From a virus: a stretch of 64,000 bases of DNA. A program made the position numbers and the translations under genes. Shown piece after piece: positions 44,146-53,439 of this stretch. Position 1 is the stretch's first letter; each line of letters starts with the position of its first letter. Location: positions 232,328 to 296,327 of the IMG/VR virus record IMGVR_UViG_3300017991_005548. The stretch is one strand, 5' to 3'. The notes under the pieces were generated by a model. It worked only from the letters and a program-made list of their open reading frames with translations, did not search any database and was not told where the DNA came from.

Positions 44146-44586
44146 ATGAGAACTCTTTTAACCACATTGTTGCTGTCCTGTGCTCTAACGGGATGTATAA
44201 TAACCCAATATCACGGTTTACATGACATTATAAACAAAAACCTGAGTGTTTATAGCCAACAAGAAAATATTGAGTTCAATAATGTGGCGATCATTCTGAA
44301 ATATTACTCTAATATGATCAATGCTAAAAGATATAATACCATCAAAGAATTAGAGGAAGACACCAAAGAATTTGTCAAAAAGCTTGGAGAAGGGAACATC
44401 TCTGACAATTATCCTGTGAAAGCCTCAAGAGGAGAGGTTATTGTAGTAGATAAATTCCTAAAAGATGTTTTATCTTTTGTTCGGAAAAACGAAATTAATC
44501 CCAGAAGAGTACAGAATTACATCAACCAAGCACTAAAGATTTATGTAACTGAGATTATGAACTATGAAGAGAAAATACCTCAATAA
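44146..44586 (+). CDS. Predicted lipoprotein
   Basis: The ATG at 44146 (146 residues) is preferred over one six bases earlier because AAAGG then sits at a workable distance. The N-terminus is a lipoprotein signal: MRTLLTTLLLSCALTGC, with lipobox L-T-G-C and lipidation expected at Cys17. The mature part is helical and charged, with no known domain. It would be anchored in a membrane facing the periplasm or exterior, which for a phage suggests superinfection exclusion, a spanin-type lysis role or a conversion factor; none can be chosen from sequence. It overlaps the subtilisin gene by 23 bp, so the two are probably made together. Confidence 0.75.
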   Translation: MRTLLTTLLLSCALTGCIITQYHGLHDIINKNLSVYSQQENIEFNNVAIILKYYSNMINAKRYNTIKELEEDTKEFVKKLGEGNISDNYPVKASRGEVIVVDKFLKDVLSFVRKNEINPRRVQNYINQALKIYVTEIMNYEEKIPQ

Positions 44587-45544
44587 TTGGATTTCATCAC
44601 TCAGATTCAAATTCTCAAAATTTGGTCTTGAGAAGTATAGCGCCATTGAGTTGGAAGGAGTCAAGTCAAAATACAATTGGCTGATAGAAAATGGAAATTT
44701 CAGGAAGACATCATTTACTGGCGAAGGCGAAAAAGTTGCTGTCTTAGATACAGGAGTTGACCCTGATCACGAAGAAATAAAAGATAGAGTTCATCCAACT
44801 TGCTTTATTGAAGATTGTAACGATCCCATCGGACACTACGATTATTCTAATCATGGAACTTTTATGATTGGTGAAATCATCTCAGAAAATTTCGGAGTTG
44901 CCCCAAAAGCAAAATGCATAAGCATAAAAGTTCTTCATGGTGACGGAAGGGATGGAAACCTACATACATTCGAAAAAAATGTTGTATCAGCAATTCAATT
45001 CGCTTGCTTGAATAAATGTGGTGTAATCTCGATGAGTTTTGGCAGTCCCCATAAAAGTAAGATAGTATACGATGCACTGGAAACGGCGACTGAACTTGGC
45101 ACAATACCTATTGCCGCCGCAGGAAACGAAGGATTGAGGGGATCTCCTTACAAATCATATCCTGCTTCTTTTGAGAATTGCATTTCTGTAGCAAGTGCAA
45201 ATAAACATGGACTCCCCTCATGGTATTCAACCTCTGGAAAAGAAGGGAATCGATTAGAACAGCCAGAAGTTGCTATAGCTAGTCAAAACTACCATCATGG
45301 TATATTGAGTGACAATAAGTATGGAGCAATGACGGGGACAAGCATATCCTGTCCAATCGTGGCTGGTGTTGCTCTGTTATGGCTACAAAAAATGAGAGAA
45401 GAGAATACAATGCCCAAAGGCAAAGATGTCCTAAAAAGTTTCAGAGAATGGCTTAGAATAAATTCTCATGATACTAATCGAAATGGATGGGACAATGAGT
45501 TGGGTTTTGGCGTTCTAAAATTAGACCCTTGGAAATCTTTGTAA
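44564..45544 (+). CDS. Subtilisin-like serine protease (S8)
   Basis: The triad is complete: Asp62 (AVLDTGVD), His97 (SNHGTFM) and Ser260 (MTGTSISCP), with oxyanion Asn188 in AAAGNEG. The catalytic domain occupies almost the whole 326 residues; there is no signal peptide and only about 45 residues before the domain, so no classical secretion or pro-domain is present. It is therefore likely to work inside the cell or in the virion. It starts within the lipoprotein gene and its stop is 1 bp before the next fibre gene, so processing of the adjacent giant fibre proteins is an attractive but unproven role. Confidence 0.93.
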   Translation: MKRKYLNNWISSLRFKFSKFGLEKYSAIELEGVKSKYNWLIENGNFRKTSFTGEGEKVAVLDTGVDPDHEEIKDRVHPTCFIEDCNDPIGHYDYSNHGTFMIGEIISENFGVAPKAKCISIKVLHGDGRDGNLHTFEKNVVSAIQFACLNKCGVISMSFGSPHKSKIVYDALETATELGTIPIAAAGNEGLRGSPYKSYPASFENCISVASANKHGLPSWYSTSGKEGNRLEQPEVAIASQNYHHGILSDNKYGAMTGTSISCPIVAGVALLWLQKMREENTMPKGKDVLKSFREWLRINSHDTNRNGWDNELGFGVLKLDPWKSL

Positions 45545-45545
45545 T

Positions 45546-48500
45546 ATGGAAACCTGGATAACTGAATCAATTACAATAAATGGTGATTTATCATACGCTT
45601 TGAGAAGAGGAGAGATAAACACTAATTATGTAGATATTGAAGTTGTTGCATATTCTGATAGATGGAATAACTTTGATGCTTTGATTGAGTTCAGAGAGCG
45701 GGAAGGAGGCGAATGGAGATCAGATATGCAAATTTCGTTCTCCACAGCTAACAGTATTGACAAAAATAGACTAAGAAATCTTGCATGCGCTTCTAATGGC
45801 GGATTGAACCTAATTCGATGGAAATACCCCCAAAATGGGTTAAAATATGGCCAAAAACCCGATATTAGACTCAAAATACTGCCAAGATACCTTAATTTTA
45901 GCACTTCTAGCATTAGTTTCATGATGTCCGAGAATAGCGGAATAAACTTCTCAAAATTCATAGATGCGTCCACATGGGTCCAACCTATCAATTTGAACCA
46001 ATCTGGTCAAACTATTGCTTTAACATCTGACTCTGTTCGCATATACAATGATCTTTCATCTTCATATATATATGAATATAGCGGTCTTTCTAATCCATCA
46101 TTTTCTATACAGATAAATGACGGGAGCTATTTCATTGCAGATACAGATAATAACCAAGTTTTAGAGGTAAGTGAAGATTTTACAAGTGTCATAAATACTA
46201 TTGCAGTTACCAGTCCAGTCTTTTTGGACTACATTGAAGACAATGATACATTATTGGTAACGAGTAGTGGAGGGACAATCTACGAATATGTTCGAGGGTC
46301 TTTTATTTTGGTTTGGACATCAACAACATCATTTGGAGAGTTATCTACAGCAACATATTCAAAGAAAGATTTTAATAGAATAGTTACCTGTGATTCCCAA
46401 AATAATCAAGTTCGAATTATTGATAGGATTACTAATCTAACAACAACTCATTTTGGATTTTCTAACTTTGTTGGAGAAACTGATTCATTTATTAAACCTC
46501 ATATCGCAGTGGAGTTTGAAGATGGATCTTTGACTGTTGTAGAAAGGATTGGAAGAGTCGCAACATTTGAACAATTCACTTCGAGTTCTTCTAGCTCACT
46601 TGATTCATCAAGCGAAAGTTCAATGACAAGCAGTTCATTAAGCAGTAGTTCAAGTAGCGAAGGTTATAGTACGTCAAGTAGTTCAAGTAGCGAAGGAGTT
46701 ACGTCTCAATCAAATAGCTCAAGTTCTCAATCAAATAGTTCAAGCTCACAATCTGAAAGTTCAATCTCTCTTAGCGAATCATCATTACAATACTCTTCAA
46801 GTTCAAGTACTTCAAGCGAAGGATACTCTTCAAGTTCAAGTACTTCAAGCGAAGGATACTCTGAGAGTTCAAGTACTTCAAGCGAAGGATATTCTGAAAG
46901 CTCATCATCCAGTTCTACTAGTTCTCTTGGATACTCATCTTCATCTTCATATAACATTGACCCATTTAATCTCGCATCATTCACTTCATATTGGAAGATG
47001 GAAGAAGCTGAAGAAGGAACAAGATTCGATTATCAAGGTAATAATGATTTGAGTGAAGGAGACAGGTTCATTCCTAGAGTTGCTGGGAAGAATAAAGAAG
47101 CGGCTGGACAATTCTTGGATGGATTGGAAAGAGACGCTGTCACAGATCTTATCCCTACTGATTCAATGATTTTTAGCTCTTGGGTAAAAGTTGACTATGC
47201 AGATTTAGTGACTGGATCTGGATCTCAAATTATGACATGGGATTCTACATCATATCAGCTATCAGTTGCTTCAAATAGTCTGTACGCAAGAGTTCGATAT
47301 ACATCAGGGATAAAGGAAGTAAGTGGACCAATTACTGAAGGGGTACATCACATTTTCTTGGTTGCAACTAAAACTAGTCTAAAGCTTTTCTTGGATGGAG
47401 GTCTGCTTGATAGTGAAACATTCTCAACTCAGAACTTCGATTATTTCGCAGGCTATAAACTTGTTATTGGTGGTTCAGATGGAAGTTTACGTGCTGGAGT
47501 TGATGGCTTTGTGGATGAAGTTGGATTCTGGATGGATGAGGATGTAGATTCATTCCCAGGTTATGCTGAAGATTTCGCCGCGAAAATGTGGAATGGAGGT
47601 AATGGATTGTTCCCAGCTTCTGTTAGCAGTGATTCTTCAGACTCAACTGAGAGTTTTGACAATGTTTCTAGTTCAAGTGACTCAGATATTTACAATGACT
47701 GGAACAGAGATTTGATCGACAGAAGAAAAAATTCAGGATTCACATCCTCTATGGCAATGGTTAATGGACAGCCAGCAGTCGCCTATTATGCATTCGGTAT
47801 TATATTTTACTCTAGGTACAATGGAAGTGAATGGGAGGCTCCAGTATTAGTTGACAATACAAACATAAGAACAGACACGGCAATTTCTATGGCTGTTGTT
47901 GATGGTAATCCAGCAATCACATATTCTAAAACTACTAACCCTACTTTTACATATGTTAGGGCGACAAATTCTGATGGATCTAGTTGGGGAACTCCAATTA
48001 ACGTTACACCTTCAGGGACATTTGCAGATGATAGAAGTTTGGCAATTATTAATGGCAACCCAGCAATCGCTTTCTGGAATTTTGACACTGGTGGAGGACT
48101 AAAATATGTAAGAGCAACAGACAGCACAGGGAGTTCTTGGGGATCAGTTGAAGATGTCGATCTAACTAGTAACAACTATGGAACTGGGTGTTCACTATTG
48201 CAAGTTGATGGTCAGCCAGCAATCTCTTATACTCACCAAGGTGCGGGAAATAATGCTGTGTTATATTACAACAGATACAATGGAGCCTCTTGGGTTAGAA
48301 CTGCAATCATAGGTGGGAGTGGACAAGGGATAGGTTTTACTACAACGCTGAAGTTTGTTAATGGTAACCCAGCCATTGCATATAGAGATGACTCAGGAAT
48401 AAAGTTTATCCGATCAAACAACTCCACTGGATCTTCTTGGCCAGGAAGTGAAGTTACTGTAGCTTCTTTGTCTACTGCTATGAATAGCTCCATGGAAATT

Positions 48501-49997
48501 GTCGGTGGCGATGTCGCTATTGCTTATTATGGCAGATCTATTGGTAGTCAGTATTTCACATATTATGTTGTTTCTTCAGATATTAATGGTGGCACAGGGT
48601 CTTGGTCCTCACCATCAACGATTCAGCAATCTCCTGTAAATGCTACATCTGTAACCACTCAAGAAATAAGTCTAGTGGATTATGATGGGGTCGCAACAGT
48701 AGCATATTATGAAGCTTCATATGGTGAAATGAAAGTAGGATTTGATATTAATGAAAGAGGATATTCATCTTCAAGCTCAAGTCAACAGTACTCAGAATCA
48801 TCTTCATCTATTAGCTCACAAGGGTATTCTGAAAGCTCTTCGAGTTCTAGTGGAGCAATACCAATGTTTCAAACAACATCTGCGTCTCCAGATGTGTTTG
48901 CACCTTTTGTCTTTATATCTGGAGAGACGGTAACTTGGATATTAGGAGACGGCAATCAAGTTACTAGCAATGGTCCACTATCTCATGTATATACAGACGG
49001 AGAACCAAGCCATAACGTTGAAATACAAGCATCAAATCCTTCAAATCTTACTTCAATCAACGTTGATAGTGAAGATATTACATCTATTGACCTAAGTTAT
49101 TTCCCTGGACTTGAAAATCTTAACTGTGCCAACAACACTATTTCATCTCTGGATATATCCACTAACTCATCATTAGACTTCTTGAATTGTAACAACAACA
49201 ATATATCTTCACTTGATCTTTCCAACAACACTCTATTAGAAATAGTACGTTGCAATAATAACAATTTGACTTCACTTGATCTTTCGAACAATAGCAATGT
49301 TACCATTTTTGATTGTTCGAACAATAACATCTCAAGCTTAACGAATTTATCTGGATCAATTGATGAAATTGATGTTAGTGACAATAACTTATCGTCACTA
49401 GACACTTCCAGTATAACATCAGCAACTACCATAACATGTAGTGGTAATGTTATATCATCATTAGACGTTTCAGTTGTTACAGGTTTGGAGACTCTATATT
49501 GTGGAGGAAATAGCTTCTCATCAATTGATATCTCTTCTAATTCATCACTAATAACTTTTTCATGTGATTCCACCTCAAGTTTAACTTCTGTAAATCTGGG
49601 ATCAAGCTCAGTTGAGACAATTGCCCTTAACAACAATAACAATTTGACTTCTGTGGACATTTCGTCAAGCTCTTCAGTAACGAGCATAGCTTGCGCGAAT
49701 AGTGGACTCACTTCTGCAAATGTTGCGTCATCAACCGTAACCGCGATAACATTTGTAAACAATTCACTTACATCACTAGATGTGTCATCATGTACAGCAC
49801 TTGACGAACTTTTTGTTACATCTAACAATCTCTCATCTTCAGCAGTTAATACTATATTGATTGATCTGGACAATAATGGGCTGTCAAATGGAAATGTTCA
49901 ACTTAATGGACAATCCCCATCTGCTCCACCAACTGGAGGGGGAATAACAGCAAAAGCGAATTTACAGGCAAAAGGATGGACAGTAGTCACAGATTAA
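45546..49997 (+). CDS. Multidomain fibre protein: propeller, LamG, repeat blades, PKD-like, leucine-rich repeats
   Basis: Order in the 1483 residues: a beta region with propeller-like blades (1-341, FIADTDNNQVLEV); Ser linker with 11-residue repeats (342-470); LamG-like domain (471-685, YWKMEEAEEGTRFD, LKLFLDGGLLDS, FVDEVGFW); short Ser linker; about seven blades of the type MAVVDGNPAITYS...YVRATNSDGSSWGTP (717-1065); Ser linker; a PKD-like unit (about 1104-1160, WILGDGNQV); and about ten leucine-rich repeats of the L-x-C-x-N-N-x-[IL]-SSLD type (1165-1440), closing with KANLQAKGWTV. Glycan- and protein-binding modules on Ser linkers indicate a host-recognition fibre. The start lies 2 bp after the subtilisin stop. 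Confidence 0.85.
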   Translation: METWITESITINGDLSYALRRGEINTNYVDIEVVAYSDRWNNFDALIEFREREGGEWRSDMQISFSTANSIDKNRLRNLACASNGGLNLIRWKYPQNGLKYGQKPDIRLKILPRYLNFSTSSISFMMSENSGINFSKFIDASTWVQPINLNQSGQTIALTSDSVRIYNDLSSSYIYEYSGLSNPSFSIQINDGSYFIADTDNNQVLEVSEDFTSVINTIAVTSPVFLDYIEDNDTLLVTSSGGTIYEYVRGSFILVWTSTTSFGELSTATYSKKDFNRIVTCDSQNNQVRIIDRITNLTTTHFGFSNFVGETDSFIKPHIAVEFEDGSLTVVERIGRVATFEQFTSSSSSSLDSSSESSMTSSSLSSSSSSEGYSTSSSSSSEGVTSQSNSSSSQSNSSSSQSESSISLSESSLQYSSSSSTSSEGYSSSSSTSSEGYSESSSTSSEGYSESSSSSSTSSLGYSSSSSYNIDPFNLASFTSYWKMEEAEEGTRFDYQGNNDLSEGDRFIPRVAGKNKEAAGQFLDGLERDAVTDLIPTDSMIFSSWVKVDYADLVTGSGSQIMTWDSTSYQLSVASNSLYARVRYTSGIKEVSGPITEGVHHIFLVATKTSLKLFLDGGLLDSETFSTQNFDYFAGYKLVIGGSDGSLRAGVDGFVDEVGFWMDEDVDSFPGYAEDFAAKMWNGGNGLFPASVSSDSSDSTESFDNVSSSSDSDIYNDWNRDLIDRRKNSGFTSSMAMVNGQPAVAYYAFGIIFYSRYNGSEWEAPVLVDNTNIRTDTAISMAVVDGNPAITYSKTTNPTFTYVRATNSDGSSWGTPINVTPSGTFADDRSLAIINGNPAIAFWNFDTGGGLKYVRATDSTGSSWGSVEDVDLTSNNYGTGCSLLQVDGQPAISYTHQGAGNNAVLYYNRYNGASWVRTAIIGGSGQGIGFTTTLKFVNGNPAIAYRDDSGIKFIRSNNSTGSSWPGSEVTVASLSTAMNSSMEIVGGDVAIAYYGRSIGSQYFTYYVVSSDINGGTGSWSSPSTIQQSPVNATSVTTQEISLVDYDGVATVAYYEASYGEMKVGFDINERGYSSSSSSQQYSESSSSISSQGYSESSSSSSGAIPMFQTTSASPDVFAPFVFISGETVTWILGDGNQVTSNGPLSHVYTDGEPSHNVEIQASNPSNLTSINVDSEDITSIDLSYFPGLENLNCANNTISSLDISTNSSLDFLNCNNNNISSLDLSNNTLLEIVRCNNNNLTSLDLSNNSNVTIFDCSNNNISSLTNLSGSIDEIDVSDNNLSSLDTSSITSATTITCSGNVISSLDVSVVTGLETLYCGGNSFSSIDISSNSSLITFSCDSTSSLTSVNLGSSSVETIALNNNNNLTSVDISSSSSVTSIACANSGLTSANVASSTVTAITFVNNSLTSLDVSSCTALDELFVTSNNLSSSAVNTILIDLDNNGLSNGNVQLNGQSPSAPPTGGGITAKANLQAKGWTVVTD

Positions 49998-50007
49998 GGG
50001 TTAAATT

Positions 50008-53000
50008 ATGTCAGTACAAAACGGAATAGGATATTTAAGGGCAACATACAACCCTGACTTACACTTCACGGAAAATAGTGATGCGTATGCAAATCTTATG
50101 TATCCATACATCCAAAGTGATGGTGGGAACACTAAGAATGTATCCCTGTCCGTTGATGTCATCAACTCTGACAAAAATTTTGCGACAAAAAATAATTACA
50201 AAGAACAAGAATGGTCTATCAATGAAACAAATGGCGGAAATTTACTGTTAGACCAAGTTATTTGGGGATTTAAAGAAGCAACACATAACACAAGAGATTC
50301 TAAAGCACTAAATAATGCATTTTGTTTTAATGACCAAACCGTTACAATAAAGATAACCAAGCAAGGACACTTACAAGGATATATCGACAACGACTATCTA
50401 TATGCAAAAAATGAGATAGAACTATCTGTAGTAGATGTCGTAAGGGGCAAGGAAACTACTTTAGCTACCTATAAGGATCTAGAATCAGGTATAGATGAAG
50501 AAAATAGATCCTTACAATGGTCTATTCCTTCAAAAAGCAAAGGTTTCTACCTAAACTATGGATTTTTTGGATTATTTGTTTTTAGAATTAAGGTCACAAG
50601 CGGATATTATATCGATGCCAGAAGGAACGTTAAATCAAGTTATCAGGATCGTATAACAAATGCATATCTACAACTATTGACTTTTTCTGCCGATCAAGAA
50701 GCTGTTAATGTACAGTCTGATTCCATTAATATCTTCGAAGGGAATCCCCAACCAAATGATTCTTTAACAGATCTGTTTGACAAAAGCATTTTTGCTTCCT
50801 TGGAACAATACAACCAGAATCCGTTAAGTGGTAGTCAGAAAAAAGCGATTATCGCTGATCAAATAGCTGTGCTATTTATGTCACAACATCCTGTTGTATC
50901 ATCAGACATAACTCCTTCAAAGATACAGGGATTTGGTGGAGAAAAGGCCATTCAACCACAAAAGATAATAGAGAAAGCAATAACATATGCTGAAAGGTAC
51001 GATCCTGATGTCATTCAATTGGCACAGAATAGATTGTTTGGTATGTTAGCTAATTATAAGACTTTCAGTTTTGCTGATGAAATAAACAACCTATTCTCAT
51101 CTACTAATCAATCAGCACAGAATCTTGTTGAACCGACAAGAATCATTTATATGGATGAGTATGGTGACCTATCAGATGACATGGGTGTTGATGGAATATT
51201 GTTCACTCCATATGTTGTTGAGAATGTTCATACAGAAATTTTAAGTAATGTACCCCCAGCAGAAGCATATGAGATCCCACTCTATAAATATAGTGTAGGT
51301 ATTGATACCCTTGTTGTTACTGATCTATCCGATGAGAATCTTGGATGCGGAGATACTGACATTAAACTGGCATTCAATGTTATCTTCGGAGACAATAAAA
51401 TAGACAAGATTTATTATCAGGTATGGCTGAGAAACAATAAGTCCTATTTAGAATATGTAGACAAAAGTGGAACCTCAACTGATCATTCGTTTGATTTTAG
51501 TGCTCCAGGTGGAATTTCCTGTACATACAGTGGAGGCAGTTTAACCCTGGGAGACATTGTAACAGCAAGAGTAACTATAATTGATATCTATGGTTTTTCC
51601 AATGTTTTTGAAAGGAAGTTGTTTATACCTCTTAATAATGACAGACCAGCCATTACAGAAATCACTTCATTCCAAAGACAAGATGGAAGTGGATTGATTG
51701 ACGTTTTCTATCATTACCAAGGAACATCTGAAGTTAATGCCGCAAATGTCTCTTTGACTTATTCAACAAACAATTCGTCATTCTCAAGTGTTTCCACAAA
51801 TGTAATTGGGGATATCGGTTTGGGCATTATGCCAGGCCATAGAAAGATAACTTGGAACCCAACATCAGTATTATCATCAAGTAATGATGTCGTTTTTGTA
51901 AAAATAACTTTAACTGATGTTGATGAATATTCTAATGCAGGAATAACTGAATCCAGTGTTGTCGTTGTTGATTTGACAACTCCAGAAGTTTCAATTAGAA
52001 AATTGTCGTTAGAAGAAGATGAGGACATGGAAGAAAGCAGTTCGTTGTCTGATTCAAGTGAGACTTCATTAAGTTCAGAAAGCTCAGAGTCATCTATGGG
52101 TTATAGTACAAGCTCTTCCCAATCTGATGGCCCAAGTTCTGAATCAAGTTCATCAAGTGAAGGCTACTCTGAAAGTTCCTCTACTAGTTCAGAAGGTTAT
52201 TCAGAAAGTTCTTCTACTAGTTCAGAAGGTTATTCAGAAAGTTCGTCTTCACAATCTGATAGTTCTAGTAGTTCAGAAGGCTATTCAGAAAGCTCCTCAA
52301 CTAGTTCAGAAGGCTATTCAGAAAGTTCGAGTTCACAAAGTGAAAGTTCTTCGTCAGAGATGTATTCCGAAAGCTCATCAACTTCAAGTTTTATGTATTC
52401 TGAATCAAGTAGCTCAACTAGTGGAGATTTCGAAATTGTGGACGGGGACTCCAATTATATTTCCATGTCTGTAATAAATGGTCGTCCAGCAATCGCATAT
52501 GTCCCAGTTAGTTCTAGTAATGTGTCCTATATAAGATCTGATGATGTAAATGGAGAGTCCTGGTCAGACTCTCCTTTGGGGGTTGGAAGTGGGGATAGAT
52601 ATCCATCACTATTGACAGTATCTTCTCGTCCATGCATCGCCGCAGTTGTTGGGCCATCTTCTAATCAAGCAAGGTTTTCAAGAGCCAGTAATGTAGATGG
52701 TAGTAACTGGGGTACTCCAATTGTTAATGTCTTAATTGGAAGTAATGCAACCCAATTTACTGATCTAAAAATAATCAGTGGTAATCCAGCCGTTGTATAT
52801 GATAGCTCATTTCTAACGTATGTTCGGGCAACCAACTCTACTGGTACGTCTTGGGGCACTCCAGTAACAATAAGCTCAAACACTACAAGAGGGAGTTTAA
52901 ATACAGTTAGTTCAAGGCCAGCCATTTCTTTTGTTAATTACTCAACCCAAGACCTAATGTATTTAAGGGCGGATGACTCAACAGGATCGGCATGGACGGC

Positions 53001-53439
53001 AACTCCAATAGCCGTTGATGCAATAGGGACAGGATCTGCTTTGTCTGTATTAGAAATAATAAATGGTCGTCCAGCAATTGCATATTCACTCTCTGACGGA
53101 TCGCTGATGTATATAAGAGCGGATGACTCAACAGGATCGGCATGGACAGCAACCCCAATAACTGTTGACTCAGGAGCTTCTATAACTTGGAAATCAATGA
53201 TTGTTGTTAACGGTAATCCTGCTATAGCTTATGTAAGTGGATCATCAGAGTTAATGTATATAAGAGCAGATGACTCAACAGGATCGGCATGGACGGCAAC
53301 TCCAATAACTGTTGATGGAAACAATGCAGGGCAGTATAACTCTATGCAAGTTGTTAATGGGAACCCTGCTATAGCATATAAAGGAAATAGCCAACTTAAA
53401 TATATTAGAGCTAAGGACGCTAATGGAGATTCTTGGTAA
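50008..53439 (+). CDS. Fibre/baseplate-type protein with Ser linker and repeat blades
   Basis: The 1143 residues begin with a long structured region (1-672) of mixed helices and strands that I cannot assign (MSVQNGIGYLRATYNP start; a helical stretch around QKIIEKAITYAERYDPD; then two sandwich-like domains). A Ser linker of 11-residue SSSTSSEGYSE units (675-805) leads to blades of the type VINGRPAIAYV...YIRSDDVNGESW (806-1143), like those of the preceding protein. The unique N-terminal part may anchor the fibre to the virion. AAGGG precedes the ATG. The stop TAA is immediately followed by the ATG of the next gene. Confidence 0.8.
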   Translation: MSVQNGIGYLRATYNPDLHFTENSDAYANLMYPYIQSDGGNTKNVSLSVDVINSDKNFATKNNYKEQEWSINETNGGNLLLDQVIWGFKEATHNTRDSKALNNAFCFNDQTVTIKITKQGHLQGYIDNDYLYAKNEIELSVVDVVRGKETTLATYKDLESGIDEENRSLQWSIPSKSKGFYLNYGFFGLFVFRIKVTSGYYIDARRNVKSSYQDRITNAYLQLLTFSADQEAVNVQSDSINIFEGNPQPNDSLTDLFDKSIFASLEQYNQNPLSGSQKKAIIADQIAVLFMSQHPVVSSDITPSKIQGFGGEKAIQPQKIIEKAITYAERYDPDVIQLAQNRLFGMLANYKTFSFADEINNLFSSTNQSAQNLVEPTRIIYMDEYGDLSDDMGVDGILFTPYVVENVHTEILSNVPPAEAYEIPLYKYSVGIDTLVVTDLSDENLGCGDTDIKLAFNVIFGDNKIDKIYYQVWLRNNKSYLEYVDKSGTSTDHSFDFSAPGGISCTYSGGSLTLGDIVTARVTIIDIYGFSNVFERKLFIPLNNDRPAITEITSFQRQDGSGLIDVFYHYQGTSEVNAANVSLTYSTNNSSFSSVSTNVIGDIGLGIMPGHRKITWNPTSVLSSSNDVVFVKITLTDVDEYSNAGITESSVVVVDLTTPEVSIRKLSLEEDEDMEESSSLSDSSETSLSSESSESSMGYSTSSSQSDGPSSESSSSSEGYSESSSTSSEGYSESSSTSSEGYSESSSSQSDSSSSSEGYSESSSTSSEGYSESSSSQSESSSSEMYSESSSTSSFMYSESSSSTSGDFEIVDGDSNYISMSVINGRPAIAYVPVSSSNVSYIRSDDVNGESWSDSPLGVGSGDRYPSLLTVSSRPCIAAVVGPSSNQARFSRASNVDGSNWGTPIVNVLIGSNATQFTDLKIISGNPAVVYDSSFLTYVRATNSTGTSWGTPVTISSNTTRGSLNTVSSRPAISFVNYSTQDLMYLRADDSTGSAWTATPIAVDAIGTGSALSVLEIINGRPAIAYSLSDGSLMYIRADDSTGSAWTATPITVDSGASITWKSMIVVNGNPAIAYVSGSSELMYIRADDSTGSAWTATPITVDGNNAGQYNSMQVVNGNPAIAYKGNSQLKYIRAKDANGDSW
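52969..53307 (+). repeat. Nearly identical 42-bp direct repeats within blade array
   Basis: Copies at 52969-53010, 53119-53160 and 53266-53307 code ADDSTGSAWTATPI and differ by only one or two bases; the period is 147-150 bp, one blade. The near-identity, compared with the diverged neighbouring blades, indicates recent duplication or gene conversion. Confidence 0.85.
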
